The notes under the pieces were generated by a model. It searched no databases. It was given only the letters and a program-made list of their open reading frames with translations, and was not told the origin of the DNA. DNA of 64,000 nucleotides from Gallaecimonas sp045291545 (GTDB lineage: Bacteria; Pseudomonadota; Gammaproteobacteria; Enterobacterales; Gallaecimonadaceae): NCBI RefSeq assembly GCF_045291545.1, contig NZ_CP149514.1:2356001-2420000 (forward strand), read 5' to 3'. Shown in pieces: positions 35,499 through 44,654 of this stretch. Position numbers and translations under genes: made by a program. Position 1 is the stretch's first letter. The number at the start of each line of letters is the position of its first letter.

Positions 35499-36724
35499 GA
35501 TGAGAATATCTGGTGCTTTTCGCGAACCGAATCAAGCATTGATATAGCATCGCAACCCATTGCTTCCTCGATAAATAACTGCCGAACTGGCGTCAGCGAT
35601 GAAACGCTGGCAAGTCCTGCATTTCGAATAAATTTAACTAATGGATTATTCAGCCCGAAGGTGGTTTTCAGCCCGCCCATGGCAGCCAGCATCTTCAGTG
35701 CCGCGGTTTTGCGGGCCCGGCCATAGGGTGCCAATACCCGCAACTGGCCCAAGTCACGTTCAGCGGCCTGGGCATCAAGGAGCCGTTCGGCCAAGGCCAG
35801 TGCATCAGCCAGGCCAAGATTGACCCCCTGGCCGGCCAGTGGGTGAATGGTGTGGGCAGCATCGCCAACCAGCGCCAGCCGCGGTGCCACGAAGTCTCGG
35901 GCGTAACGGGCCGTTAATGGCAGGCGGGTCAGCGGGCTCAGTAACTGCACTTCACCCAGTTGATTATCAAACGCTAACCGTAACCGACGAGCTTGCTGCA
36001 ATGGCTCTGCCGCCATGAGCTGATCGGCCTCAGCGGGGCTGGTAGACCAGACAATGGAACACTGCTGTGGCTGCCACAACGGTAAGAATGCCAGAGGCCC
36101 TTCCGGCCGGAAGATCTGCCGCGCACAGCCGTCATGGGGCTGTTCACACTGCACGGTCGCCACCAGAGCATGATGACCGTAGTCGTGGAACAGTATCGGG
36201 ATGTCGGCTAGCGCTCGCACCTGTGAGCGGGCACCGTCAGCACCGACGACCAGCTGGGTACTGATCATGTCGCCATTATCCAGCGTCAGCAGCGTTGCCT
36301 GCTCACCGCGCTCCAAGGCGCTGAGCCGTACCGGCGCATACAGGCTAATGCTCGGGCAACTGGCAATGGCCCGCCACAGGGCCAGCTGGATCTGACGGTT
36401 TTCAACGATATGGCCCAGCTGTTGTGCGTGCACATCACTGGCGGCAAAATCCAGCCGGCCAAAGCTATCTTTTTCCCATACCTGCATGGCCTGATAGGGC
36501 CCTTTTCGGGCAATGTGCTGCCAGGCACCGAGGCCTTCGAGCATTGCCTGCGATGCAGCCGAAATGGCGCTGACCCGGCTGTCGGCAACGTCAGCAAAAT
36601 TGTCATCGGGGACTTGGCCATCAATTAACGCAACCCGCACTCCACCGCGCCCCAGCATCAGCGCCAGGGCAGCGCCTACCATCCCAGCCCCCACAATGGT
36701 GACCTGCGACTCTGAAAATGCCAT
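35495..36724 (-). CDS. ubiI: Ubiquinone biosynthesis C5-hydroxylase UbiI (VisC)
   Basis: 409-residue FAD-dependent monooxygenase. FAD motif TIVGAGMVGAALALML at the N-terminus; the family fingerprint DSRVSAISAASQAMLEGLGAW and LGHIVENRQIQLALW follow; then GADGARSQVRALA and the C-terminal GDAAHTIHPLAGQGVNLGLADALAL. The alignment with E. coli VisC is better than with UbiH (for example KDSFGRLDFAASDVHAQQLGHIVENRQI). It hydroxylates the ubiquinone ring at C5. Its ATG overlaps the ubiH stop by one base, so the two are coupled. The gcv promoter begins in its end. Confidence 0.95.
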   Translation of the reverse strand: MAFSESQVTIVGAGMVGAALALMLGRGGVRVALIDGQVPDDNFADVADSRVSAISAASQAMLEGLGAWQHIARKGPYQAMQVWEKDSFGRLDFAASDVHAQQLGHIVENRQIQLALWRAIASCPSISLYAPVRLSALERGEQATLLTLDNGDMISTQLVVGADGARSQVRALADIPILFHDYGHHALVATVQCEQPHDGCARQIFRPEGPLAFLPLWQPQQCSIVWSTSPAEADQLMAAEPLQQARRLRLAFDNQLGEVQLLSPLTRLPLTARYARDFVAPRLALVGDAAHTIHPLAGQGVNLGLADALALAERLLDAQAAERDLGQLRVLAPYGRARKTAALKMLAAMGGLKTTFGLNNPLVKFIRNAGLASVSSLTPVRQLFIEEAMGCDAISMLDSVREKHQIFSS

Positions 36725-37875
36725 CAGTTATTCCATCCAAGCATGTGTCGAGCCAGCGCATCTTTGGCCGGCAACAGGTGATTCAGCGCCCCAAGCGCCA
36801 GGTTGCGCCCCACATAAAGTGGGCCATTATCATTGGCAAACAGCCGCGCCAGGTTATCGGTCAGGCCAATGGTGCGGGCCAAATCCGGCTGCCGTTGCGC
36901 CTGCCAGCGTGCCAGCCCTTGCCAGGCACCGGCGTCGTCATCAGCTAAACTGGCCAGCAGTATCAGTACGTCACGCAGGCCGAGGTTAAAGCCCTGGCCG
37001 GCAATCGGATGCAAACTGTGGGCAGCATTACCCACCACCACCGCCCGATGTGCCCGTAGTTGCTCTGCTTCAATAAGACTCAGCGGGTAACGGTGACGCT
37101 CGCCAACGCTGGTAAAACGCCCCAGTCGCCAGCCAAAACGGCGTTGCAATAAAGCCAAAAAGTCGGCATCAGACAATTGTTCACTAGCTTCGGCTGCTGC
37201 CGGGCGCTGGCATAAGACCAAATTCATGCGCCCGGCGGTCATCGGCAACAAAGCCAGTGGGCCGCTATCAGTAAAGCGCTCAAAAGCCCAGCCCTGGTGA
37301 GGCTGCTCAGTGGTGACATTGGCGATGATGGCGTGCTGTTGATAATCCTGCTCCCTGGCCCCGATCCCTAGCAAGCCTCTGGTTGCCGAACGGCCGCCAT
37401 CAGCCACAACCAGTAAGCGGGTACTGACTTTTTGGCCTGACGCCAGCGTTACCTCCAGGTATTCTGGGTGCTGCTGGACACGAGCTACTTTGTCCGGGCA
37501 AAACCAGTGGCACTGCAGCTTGCGGCGAAGCACATCGCCAACCGCACGCACCGGTATCACCTGCCCAAGGGCGTCCAGCCGGTAATCCTGATGATGTAAC
37601 TGTGCACGGCCAAAGCCGCCTTTTTCCGCCACATGAATATGGCGAATTGGCTCACCGTGCGCTGCCAGTTCAGGCCACAAGCCCATCTGCTCAAGACCAG
37701 CAACCGAGCCAGCACTCAGGGCAATGACGCGATCGTCAAAGCTGGGTTGCCGGTCAGCGTCGGCTGCAATGGGCTCTACAACCCCAACCTGCCAGTGGCG
37801 AAAACGCTGGCCAAGCCCCCAGGCCATGGTGGCCCCAACCATACCGCCGCCAACAATCAGCACGTCCAGTTTCAT
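36724..37875 (-). CDS. ubiH: Ubiquinone biosynthesis C4-hydroxylase UbiH
   Basis: 383-residue flavin monooxygenase acting on the C4 carbon of the ubiquinone ring. FAD motif LIVGGGMVGATMAWGL, the UbiH-like DDRVIALSAGSVAGLEQMGLW, ADGGRSATRGLLGI, then GNAAHSLHPIAGQGFNLGLRDVLIL and the C-terminal HLLPAKDALARHMLGW ending found in UbiH. Start at 37875 matches E. coli UbiH; 37929 would add 18 residues without family support. It lies 4 bases after ygfB and overlaps ubiI. pepP, usually between ygfB and ubiH, is absent. Confidence 0.95.
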   Translation of the reverse strand: MKLDVLIVGGGMVGATMAWGLGQRFRHWQVGVVEPIAADADRQPSFDDRVIALSAGSVAGLEQMGLWPELAAHGEPIRHIHVAEKGGFGRAQLHHQDYRLDALGQVIPVRAVGDVLRRKLQCHWFCPDKVARVQQHPEYLEVTLASGQKVSTRLLVVADGGRSATRGLLGIGAREQDYQQHAIIANVTTEQPHQGWAFERFTDSGPLALLPMTAGRMNLVLCQRPAAAEASEQLSDADFLALLQRRFGWRLGRFTSVGERHRYPLSLIEAEQLRAHRAVVVGNAAHSLHPIAGQGFNLGLRDVLILLASLADDDAGAWQGLARWQAQRQPDLARTIGLTDNLARLFANDNGPLYVGRNLALGALNHLLPAKDALARHMLGWNN

Positions 37876-37879
37876 GGTG

Positions 37880-38455
37880 TCAGTGCAATGTCCTTGGTTG
37901 TTTTTGCTGGCCGCGACCAAGCTGGTCATACACCAGCATGGCCACTACCCGCAGGTATTCTTCCACTTCCATGAATGCCGCTTCCATGGTGCTTTCATCC
38001 TCGTCGACTTCTGTCGACAGGTTGGCAATCTCGGCCACATCTTCCAGCGCTTCGCTGAGCTGGGCATCCACCTTGGCACCAACCGCCTGCACACCGTAGC
38101 CGGCCAGAAAGCCCTGGGCCCAGTCACACAAGCCCTGAATACGCTCTTCCAGGCTGGCATCATCCCCGGGCAGCAGCACTTCGAAGGCAAAGTCTTCTTC
38201 CAGCAGCTGCTGACAGATCTGTTGATAAAGCGGCGTCAGGGCCTGTACTGCGCGCGCCGCTAAAGGCTGACCGTTATTGGTCAGATCCTGAAGCAGCACT
38301 AACCATTGTTTGTCATCCAATGGTAAACCGGCGGCAACCAGCGCCGTCATCAAACCGTGGAATTCAGCCGGCGAACTGGTTAACTGTTCACTGGCCAATA
38401 GCCTGGCCATTTGCTCATAGGGAAAAGGCGTCTCGCCGTTCGGGTTCATATTCAT
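37880..38455 (-). CDS. ygfB: YgfB family (UPF0149) protein
   Basis: 191 residues (189 if the ATG at 38449 is used; the GGAAG site is better spaced for it). Helical protein with the UPF0149 features: SPAEFHGLMTALVAAG, DLTNNGQPLA, LLPGDDASLEERIQGLCDWAQGFLAGYGV, VEEYLRVVAMLVY and the ending PRTLH, as in E. coli (KPTLH). Function is poorly defined; in Pseudomonas it modulates antibiotic responses. It is the first gene of a minus-strand operon with ubiH and ubiI. Confidence 0.95.
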   Translation of the reverse strand: MNMNPNGETPFPYEQMARLLASEQLTSSPAEFHGLMTALVAAGLPLDDKQWLVLLQDLTNNGQPLAARAVQALTPLYQQICQQLLEEDFAFEVLLPGDDASLEERIQGLCDWAQGFLAGYGVQAVGAKVDAQLSEALEDVAEIANLSTEVDEDESTMEAAFMEVEEYLRVVAMLVYDQLGRGQQKQPRTLH

Positions 38456-38600
38456 CTTCCAGCAAGGGGAACCGGGGCTATCCTAACACAGTGGCACCTT
38501 AGCAAAGACTGCCACAGTCCGCCCTTGATCCAACACAAGGCGGTGGTTATAGTGCGCGCCCTGAGCGGATGCTTCTCAGGGTCGAACAGAAGGACAGTGC

Positions 38601-38915
38601 ATGGCAGATCAGGCCTCACAAGACACCCTGGACATTGCTGTATTTGGTCGCCGTTTCCGGGTGGCCTGCCCGGCCGGCCAACAAGGCGCGCTGCGCCAGG
38701 CAGCACGGGAACTGGATGAACGGTTAAAAACCCTCAAAGACAGCAGCGAACTGAGCAACCGCGAACAATTGCTGACCATGGCCGCCCTGAACCTGGCCCA
38801 TGAGCTCCACCTTGCCGAGGCCCAGAGCCGCGAGTATGCTGAAGCTATGGATACCAAGATCCGGGTACTGCAGGAGACCATCGAGCAGGCCCTGGTCAAT
38901 CAGGCAAAAGAATAA
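38601..38915 (+). CDS. zapA: Cell division protein ZapA
   Basis: 104 residues; Z-ring-associated protein that cross-links FtsZ filaments. N-terminal DTLDIAVFGRRFRVACPAGQQGALRQAARELDERL and C-terminal coiled coil MDTKIRVLQETIEQAL match ZapA. AAGGA Shine-Dalgarno. It is divergent from ygfB, and 6S RNA begins directly at its stop codon, the standard gammaproteobacterial arrangement. Confidence 0.96.
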   Translation: MADQASQDTLDIAVFGRRFRVACPAGQQGALRQAARELDERLKTLKDSSELSNREQLLTMAALNLAHELHLAEAQSREYAEAMDTKIRVLQETIEQALVNQAKE

Positions 38916-39090
38916 GCCCCTGGAGTGTGCGCCAGCGGACCAAGTCCCTGAGCCGATATCGATATAAAAGGGTGTTTTCCTTGCCACTATTGAGCATGCT
39001 CAGCCCGACTGAGACGCCTGCGGTGGCAATCAAACATCCGCCTTGAACTTTCGGGTTCAAGGGCCGTCGTCTGCAGCGGCATTCTGGGGC
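38915..39090 (+). ncRNA. ssrS: 6S RNA
   Basis: About 176 bases between zapA and fau, its conserved location. The closing stem pairs GCCCC (38915-38919) with GGGGC (39086-39090). Internal landmarks match E. coli 6S: AGTCCCTGAGCCGATAT, GAGCATGCTC, CCTTGAACTTTCGGGTTCAAGGG hairpin and GCAGCGGCAT. It folds as a long rod with a central bubble mimicking an open promoter and sequesters sigma-70 RNA polymerase in stationary phase. The exact ends are estimated. Confidence 0.92.
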
Positions 39091-39098
39091 ACTTCTCA

Positions 39099-39671
39099 AT
39101 GCATAATCGCGATCATATCCGCCAGTGGGCCCGGGACCGGCGCCGAGCACTGACTCCCCAACAGCAGCAACACACTGCCGGCGCCCTGGCCGAACAGGCG
39201 TTGGCACAGCCCAGCATTATGCAAGCCCGGACACTGGCTTTATATCTAGCCAACGATGGTGAAGCCGACCCCGCCATATTGATGCAGGCCCTGCATGCAG
39301 CCGGTAAACAGGTGTTGCTGCCAGTGCTGCACCCCTTTTCTAGCGGCTACCTGTTATTCCAATCCTGGCACCCTGGCATGGCGATGACCCGCAACCGTTT
39401 CAATATTGCGGAACCACCACTCAGTGCAGCCACCCTGGTGCCAGTCAAACACATCGATGTGGTTTTTACGCCACTGGTAGCCTTTGATGAGCAAGGCAAC
39501 CGCTTGGGTATGGGCGGCGGCTTTTATGACCGCTCATTGGCAGCGTTTCAGGGGCTGACCGTCGGCCTGGCACATGACTGTCAGCAATATCCAGCGCTGC
39601 CTGCCGCCGCCTGGGATAAACCGCTGGATATGATCCTCACCGCCAGTCAGGTAAAACGTTTTCGCTACTGA
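39099..39671 (+). CDS. fau: 5-formyltetrahydrofolate cyclo-ligase
   Basis: 190 residues (YgfA family). Converts 5-formyl-THF to 5,10-methenyl-THF with ATP. Seen: IRQWARDRRRALTPQQQ, the substrate region LALYLANDGEADPAILMQAL, and the ATP/Mg loop DEQGNRLGMGGGFYDR. It is encoded directly behind 6S RNA and probably cotranscribed with it. In E. coli it supports persister formation. It complements the glycine cleavage operon nearby in folate one-carbon metabolism. Confidence 0.96.
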   Translation: MHNRDHIRQWARDRRRALTPQQQQHTAGALAEQALAQPSIMQARTLALYLANDGEADPAILMQALHAAGKQVLLPVLHPFSSGYLLFQSWHPGMAMTRNRFNIAEPPLSAATLVPVKHIDVVFTPLVAFDEQGNRLGMGGGFYDRSLAAFQGLTVGLAHDCQQYPALPAAAWDKPLDMILTASQVKRFRY

Positions 39672-39720
39672 TATACTGCGGCGCCAATAGGTCAGTCTCA
39701 CAACATAGAGGGGAGCTTTG

Positions 39721-40374
39721 ATGAACCAGGACGCACTGAAAAAAGCGGTTGGCTGGAAAGCATTGGATTATGTAGAAAAAGACAGCATTGTCGGTGTTGG
39801 AACCGGCTCAACGGTTAACCACTTCATTGATGCCCTGGCGACCATCAAGCAGCAAATTCAAGGAGCTGTTTCATCCTCTCAGGCCTCCACAGAGAAGCTC
39901 AAGGCGCTGGGAATTGAAGTGTTCGATCTCAACAGCGTGCCGTCGCTGTCGGTATATGTTGATGGTGCTGACGAAATCAACCCACAGCGGCAAATGATCA
40001 AAGGCGGTGGCGCGGCGCTGACCCGCGAAAAAATCGTTGCCGCCGTTGCCAACACCTTTGTCTGTATTGTCGACAGTAGTAAAGAAGTGGATGTACTAGG
40101 GCAATTTCCATTGCCCGTCGAAGTAATTCCCATGGCCCGTTCCTATGTAGCTCGGGAAATCCTCAAGATCGGGGGCGATCCAGTCTGGCGCGAAGGTGTA
40201 GTAACAGACAATGGCAATCAAATCATTGATGTTCATGGCCTGAGCATCACCGATGCGCCCGCCATGGAAGACAAGCTCAACAACCTGGTCGGGGTTGTCA
40301 CTAATGGTCTTTTTGCCAACCGTGGTGCCGATGTGGTGCTGGTCGGCCATGCTGACGGCGTAAAAATCCGTTGA
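39721..40374 (+). CDS. rpiA: Ribose-5-phosphate isomerase A
   Basis: 217 residues; pentose phosphate pathway isomerase interconverting ribose 5-P and ribulose 5-P. MNQDALKKAVGWKALDYV start with a GGGGAG site, phosphate loop IVGVGTGSTVNHFIDAL, catalytic region YVDGADEINPQRQMIKGGGAALTREKIVA. The ATG at 39721 is preferred over a TTG one codon upstream. It is followed by serA. Confidence 0.97.
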   Translation: MNQDALKKAVGWKALDYVEKDSIVGVGTGSTVNHFIDALATIKQQIQGAVSSSQASTEKLKALGIEVFDLNSVPSLSVYVDGADEINPQRQMIKGGGAALTREKIVAAVANTFVCIVDSSKEVDVLGQFPLPVEVIPMARSYVAREILKIGGDPVWREGVVTDNGNQIIDVHGLSITDAPAMEDKLNNLVGVVTNGLFANRGADVVLVGHADGVKIR

Positions 40375-40468
40375 CATCGAAAGGGACATCTGGCCGTCTA
40401 TAAGCCATCCTCCCACCGCAGTGTGGGGGCTGACACAATCAATTTAGTGTAATTACTCCAGGTGCATC

Positions 40469-41698
40469 ATGGCTCAACACTCGCTCGACAAAGACAAAAT
40501 CCGCATTCTGCTGCTTGAAGGTGTCCACCAAAGTGCCCTGGAGTGTTTTCGCGCACAGGGATACAACAATATTGAATACCTGAAAACCTCTCTGACCGGC
40601 GCCGAGCTGAAAGCCAAGATCCGTGATGCACATTTTGTCGGCCTGCGCTCGCGCACCCAGCTCACCGCTGAGGTGCTGGATGCCGCCGAAAAGCTCGCTG
40701 CCATTGGCTGTTTCTGTATTGGCACCAACCAGGTAGACCTGGCCCATGCCGAACAAAAAGGTATTCCGGTCTTTAATGCCCCCTTTTCCAATACCCGGTC
40801 AGTGGCAGAGCTGGTACTGGGCGAAATCATTATGTTGTTGCGCAATATTCCGGCCAAAGCCGCTGCAGCTAAGCGCGGCGGCTGGGATAAAGCCGCTACC
40901 GGCAGCTTTGAAGCCCGCGGCAAAACACTGGGGATCATCGGTTATGGCCACATTGGTACGCAGCTGGGTGTACTGGCAGAAACCCTCGGCATGCAGGTGA
41001 TTTTCTACGATATTGAAGACAAATTAACCCTCGGTAACGCCCGCCAGGTCGCCAGCCTCGGCGAGCTGCTGGCACAGTCCGATGTGGTTAGCCTGCATGT
41101 ACCAGAGACCACTGCCACCCGTAACCTGATGGGTGAGGCAGAGCTGGAACAAATGAAAAAAGGTGGTATTTTGATCAATGCCTCGCGAGGCACTGTTGTC
41201 GATATTGCCGCCCTGGCTGCGGCTCTGGAGCGCGAGCATTTGGCGGGTGCGGCCATTGATGTGTTTCCGGTTGAACCTAAATCCAACCAGGAAGCCTTTG
41301 TGAGTCCATTGCAGGCGTTTGACAACGTGCTGCTGACACCGCATATCGGCGGTTCCACCATGGAAGCACAGGCCAACATCGGCATGGAAGTGGCCAGCAA
41401 ACTGGCTAAATACTCCGATAATGGCTCGACCCTGTCGGCCGTTAACTTCCCGGAAGTGTCCTTACCCCATCATGATGGTCGTTCCCGGCTGCTGCACATT
41501 CACCGCAACAAACCCGGGGTTCTGACCCGCATTAACCAGATTTTTGCCGACATGGGCGTCAACATTGCCGCCCAGTACCTGCAAACCAGTCAGCATATCG
41601 GCTATGTGGTGATGGATGTCGACGCCGCCTATGCCGAAGACGTGCTGGAAAAACTCAAAGCGATTGACGGCACACTGCGCGCCCGGGTGCTGCACTGA
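40469..41698 (+). CDS. serA: D-3-phosphoglycerate dehydrogenase
   Basis: 409 residues; first step of serine synthesis. NAD site LGIIGYGHIGTQLGVLAETLGMQVIFYD, catalytic Arg in NASRGTVVD and His in LTPHIGGSTMEAQ, and a C-terminal ACT domain (HIHRNKPGVLTRINQIFADMGVNIAAQYLQTSQHIGYVVMDVD) that binds serine for feedback inhibition. It resembles E. coli SerA closely. Beside rpiA, as in Enterobacterales and Shewanella. Serine made here feeds glycine and the GCV system. Confidence 0.98.
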   Translation: MAQHSLDKDKIRILLLEGVHQSALECFRAQGYNNIEYLKTSLTGAELKAKIRDAHFVGLRSRTQLTAEVLDAAEKLAAIGCFCIGTNQVDLAHAEQKGIPVFNAPFSNTRSVAELVLGEIIMLLRNIPAKAAAAKRGGWDKAATGSFEARGKTLGIIGYGHIGTQLGVLAETLGMQVIFYDIEDKLTLGNARQVASLGELLAQSDVVSLHVPETTATRNLMGEAELEQMKKGGILINASRGTVVDIAALAAALEREHLAGAAIDVFPVEPKSNQEAFVSPLQAFDNVLLTPHIGGSTMEAQANIGMEVASKLAKYSDNGSTLSAVNFPEVSLPHHDGRSRLLHIHRNKPGVLTRINQIFADMGVNIAAQYLQTSQHIGYVVMDVDAAYAEDVLEKLKAIDGTLRARVLH

Positions 41699-41700
41699 AA

Positions 41701-41720
41701 CCGCCGCCAACAGGCGGCGG
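41701..41720. terminator. Probable terminator after serA
   Basis: CCGCCGCC, loop AACA, GGCGGCGG followed by the T-rich TGTTAATTCTT; the T-tract is weak, so this may be only a partial terminator. It also lies past the end of the convergent lpxM-like gene. Confidence 0.5.
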
Positions 41721-41729
41721 TGTTAATTC

Positions 41730-42665
41730 TTAATAGGGGCGCGAGCCATCACGGCGCCGTAACAACCGCAGCGACCACATAAAATCGGCAGGGAAGCGCT
41801 CGATGAGCGCTTCATAAGCATGGTTCATGGCCTCAGCTGAACCTTGCTCATCACTGGGTACCTGACTCAGGGGCTCAGCAACATGCAGCACAAACTGGCT
41901 ACTGTCCGGATCGTAGCCGCAGGTTACTGGCACGACCGTGGCACGGGCCGCCCTCACCATGCGCCCCAGGGTGGGCAGAGTCGATTTTTCCGTGGCAAAG
42001 AAAGGCGCAAACACCACCCCGTCAGTACCGTAATCTTCATCAGCCACATACAGGCAAGGGTGGCCGCTACGAATACTCTTGACCAGTACTCCCAGGCCTT
42101 CACCCCGGGTAAACTGCGTACCACCCTGACGGGTCCGGCTTTTGAACATCATGTAGTCAAATACCGGCTTGCCAGTGGGCTTAAAAATATTCGACATGGC
42201 AAAGCCAGCGAGAATTAATGCCCGGGCTGTCCAGTCCAGGGCAAAGGTATGCGGGGCCAAAAAGATAAGTGGCTGGCCACTGCTGCGCAGCTGCGCCAGC
42301 CGGCCCTGATCTTCCAGATGCAAGCGCCGCGCAATAAATGCCGGTGAACGCCAGGCCAGTTCGCCCATGGTTAACATGGTTTGGCAAAAAGCCCGCACAT
42401 TCTGGCCGAACAAGTGCTCGCGCTGAGCATCGCTCAGCTCTGGCAGGCATAACCGCAGGTTGGTCAACACAATATGACGACGCTTTTGCATAAAACGCCG
42501 GCGTGTCAGCCAACCGGCAAGCGCCGCCCCTAGCCGGTTTTTCAGGCCAATAGGAAGCCAAGTCAGCAGATACAGTAAGCCAACAGCCAGCCACTGCCCC
42601 CAGTAACGAGGATGCAGTAAGGCCACGTAGAAACGGTTTTGGTACTGGGCTGAAGAACTGGACAT
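41730..42665 (-). CDS. Lipid A biosynthesis acyltransferase, LpxM-like
   Basis: 311 residues; inner-membrane transferase that adds secondary acyl chains to lipid A. A membrane helix (WLAVGLLYLLTWLPIGLKNRL), then the catalytic HX4D motif PHTFALDW, SNIFKPTGKPVFDYMMFKSRTR and VADEDYGTDGVVFAPFF, which resembles LpxM (MsbB) more than LpxL. Start at 42665 (MSSSSAQYQNRFY) preferred over 42677. It lies 94 bases downstream of lapD in the same direction and could be read through from the adhesin operon. Confidence 0.93.
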   Translation of the reverse strand: MSSSSAQYQNRFYVALLHPRYWGQWLAVGLLYLLTWLPIGLKNRLGAALAGWLTRRRFMQKRRHIVLTNLRLCLPELSDAQREHLFGQNVRAFCQTMLTMGELAWRSPAFIARRLHLEDQGRLAQLRSSGQPLIFLAPHTFALDWTARALILAGFAMSNIFKPTGKPVFDYMMFKSRTRQGGTQFTRGEGLGVLVKSIRSGHPCLYVADEDYGTDGVVFAPFFATEKSTLPTLGRMVRAARATVVPVTCGYDPDSSQFVLHVAEPLSQVPSDEQGSAEAMNHAYEALIERFPADFMWSLRLLRRRDGSRPY

Positions 42666-42759
42666 CAATACAAGCACAAACGAAAAAGTAGCGCTATTTC
42701 ACTGGTTCAAGCCACTAAAGGCAAGGGCGGAAGCCAAGTGCCGTGACGTTATCGGTGTT

Positions 42760-44646
42760 TTACTCCACCTTTTGCGGCGGATGCAGGTAGCCCTGATAAC
42801 CGTCGGCTCCTACCCCTTGTAATTGCGTCACTGCTGCGGGCGTCTCTACGCGGGTGGCAATCACCTGCATTTTCAGGCCGTGGCCAATATCGGTCAGTGC
42901 CCGCACCAGGGTCAGCGTTGCGCTATCGTCGTAGAGCGCCAGGCTTTGATCGAGCTTGATGTAATCCGGCGCCAAATCATGCAGATATTTCAGTGACGCC
43001 AGATGCCGCCCCACATGATCAACGCCAAAGCGCCCCCGCTGACGCCGTAGTGCAGCCACAAAAGCCTTGGCTGCGCCCGGGTCGGCCAACGCCACGTCCT
43101 CGCTGATTTCCACCATCAGATTGGGGCTGGCGGCCAAAGCAGTCAGTAACGCCTGGGGCGAGCGCACTGTCGCCAGTGACAAATTGATGGCATGCCGGCT
43201 GTGCTCGTCTGGTGGTAGCTGTTGCAGTTTTTTCAGTACCGCAGCATCCAATGCCTGGCCCAATTGAAACTGTTCGATATAGCTGAGGAATGTACCGGCG
43301 GTGTAATCCTCACCGTCCAGATGAATGCTGGGAAACCATTCATAGTGCAGTAACCGCTCACCCTGACAAGCCATGACCGACTGGCGCATCAGGCTGAGTT
43401 CACCCTCATCCAACGCCTGGCGTAAGCCACTACGCCAACGGCTTTGCGAGGGCCCCTGGCCTTGCTCGGCATCTACCGCCAGGCGAGATTGCTGCTGCCA
43501 GGCTCGATGTAAAGTGGTATCCGCACTGGCCAGTATGTCTGCGGAGCGACGATGCGAGCCGCGCAATACCAGCGCCAGAGCCAGATTGTCTTCGTCTTGC
43601 TGCTGCCCGGCGGAAAAACTGTGCAGTAGTTTGGCCAGTGACGTGGCTTCATCCGTCAAAGTGACTTTGTCACCGATACTATAAAGCACCGCAAACTCGC
43701 TCAGGCTGATACGGGCACAGAGGCAGCGCTGACGGACACTGCACCACTGCTTCAGCTGGCTGGCAAAGGCGCTCAGTAGCTGATCCCGCACTTGAAAGCC
43801 CTGCTGTTCACTGAGCTGCTGTAACCAGTGCAGATCAATCAACATCAAACCGCCGCTGCCCGGCTCTGACAGCCAGGCATCTAAATGTGAGACCAGATGG
43901 CTACGATTGGGGAGCCCGGAGACCGGATCGGTCTGGGTTGCCTGGCGCAGGTGGGTGATTTGCCGATCTTGGCTGTCAAACATAAGGTGAATGCGGTCAG
44001 CCATCTCATTGATGGCTCTGACCAGCAGACTCAGCTCACGGGTACGTGGCTCCGCTATGGGTTCGCCAAACTGGCGTTTGGTGATCAGCCGGGCCTGGCG
44101 GGTAACGGCATCCAAAGGGCGCATCAGTACCTTCAAGCCGCGCCAGACAATCACCACCAACAACAGGTAGATGCCACCGAGCAACAACAATAAGTGCCAG
44201 GCAGTACGCCACAAGGCCTGGTAGGCAATCGCCGGGTTGGCTACCACTTTCAGCTTTGCAACCTGTATCCAGCCAGCGGTCAAGGTCTGCTCTTGCGCCA
44301 CAGGACTAAAGAGCGGTAAGGCCATAAACCAATCCGGCACGTGACGCGCTCTGGGTGGGTTATCTTTAACCAGATGTTCCGCTTTGGCATACCAGTCCAG
44401 CTCAATAGTGCGGTAAAAACCCGCATCGAACATGGATTGCAGCACCGTGTCGACCCCACCTCGGTCCTGCGTCTGCAAGTACGGCGCCAGACTCAGGCCC
44501 AGGGTAACAGAGGCATTCTGGACGTTGGACTCCATCTGTTGTGCTAACGCCGCGCGCGAGGTGTTCATCTGCACCACAAACACCACCAGCAGCACCAGCA
44601 AGAAGCTGATGTTCAAAAGCCAGAATATCTGCCGTCTTAAGGTCAC
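42760..44646 (-). CDS. lapD: LapD-like c-di-GMP receptor (degenerate GGDEF-EAL)
   Basis: 628 residues. N-terminal membrane helix (IFWLLNISFLLVLLVVFVVQM), a periplasmic LapD/MoxY-N domain (~30-150), a second helix (HLLLLLGGIYLLLVVIVW), HAMP-like linker, and tandem degenerate domains. The GGDEF-like domain has SLSEF in place of GGDEF (ARISLSEFAVLY) and no diguanylate cyclase site; the EAL-like domain starts YEWFPS where EAL would be, so phosphodiesterase activity is not expected. In Pseudomonas LapD binds c-di-GMP through its EAL domain and sequesters the protease LapG. Last gene of the adhesin operon, 8 bases after lapG. Confidence 0.92.
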   Translation of the reverse strand: MTLRRQIFWLLNISFLLVLLVVFVVQMNTSRAALAQQMESNVQNASVTLGLSLAPYLQTQDRGGVDTVLQSMFDAGFYRTIELDWYAKAEHLVKDNPPRARHVPDWFMALPLFSPVAQEQTLTAGWIQVAKLKVVANPAIAYQALWRTAWHLLLLLGGIYLLLVVIVWRGLKVLMRPLDAVTRQARLITKRQFGEPIAEPRTRELSLLVRAINEMADRIHLMFDSQDRQITHLRQATQTDPVSGLPNRSHLVSHLDAWLSEPGSGGLMLIDLHWLQQLSEQQGFQVRDQLLSAFASQLKQWCSVRQRCLCARISLSEFAVLYSIGDKVTLTDEATSLAKLLHSFSAGQQQDEDNLALALVLRGSHRRSADILASADTTLHRAWQQQSRLAVDAEQGQGPSQSRWRSGLRQALDEGELSLMRQSVMACQGERLLHYEWFPSIHLDGEDYTAGTFLSYIEQFQLGQALDAAVLKKLQQLPPDEHSRHAINLSLATVRSPQALLTALAASPNLMVEISEDVALADPGAAKAFVAALRRQRGRFGVDHVGRHLASLKYLHDLAPDYIKLDQSLALYDDSATLTLVRALTDIGHGLKMQVIATRVETPAAVTQLQGVGADGYQGYLHPPQKVE

Positions 44647-44654
44647 AGAGCCCC

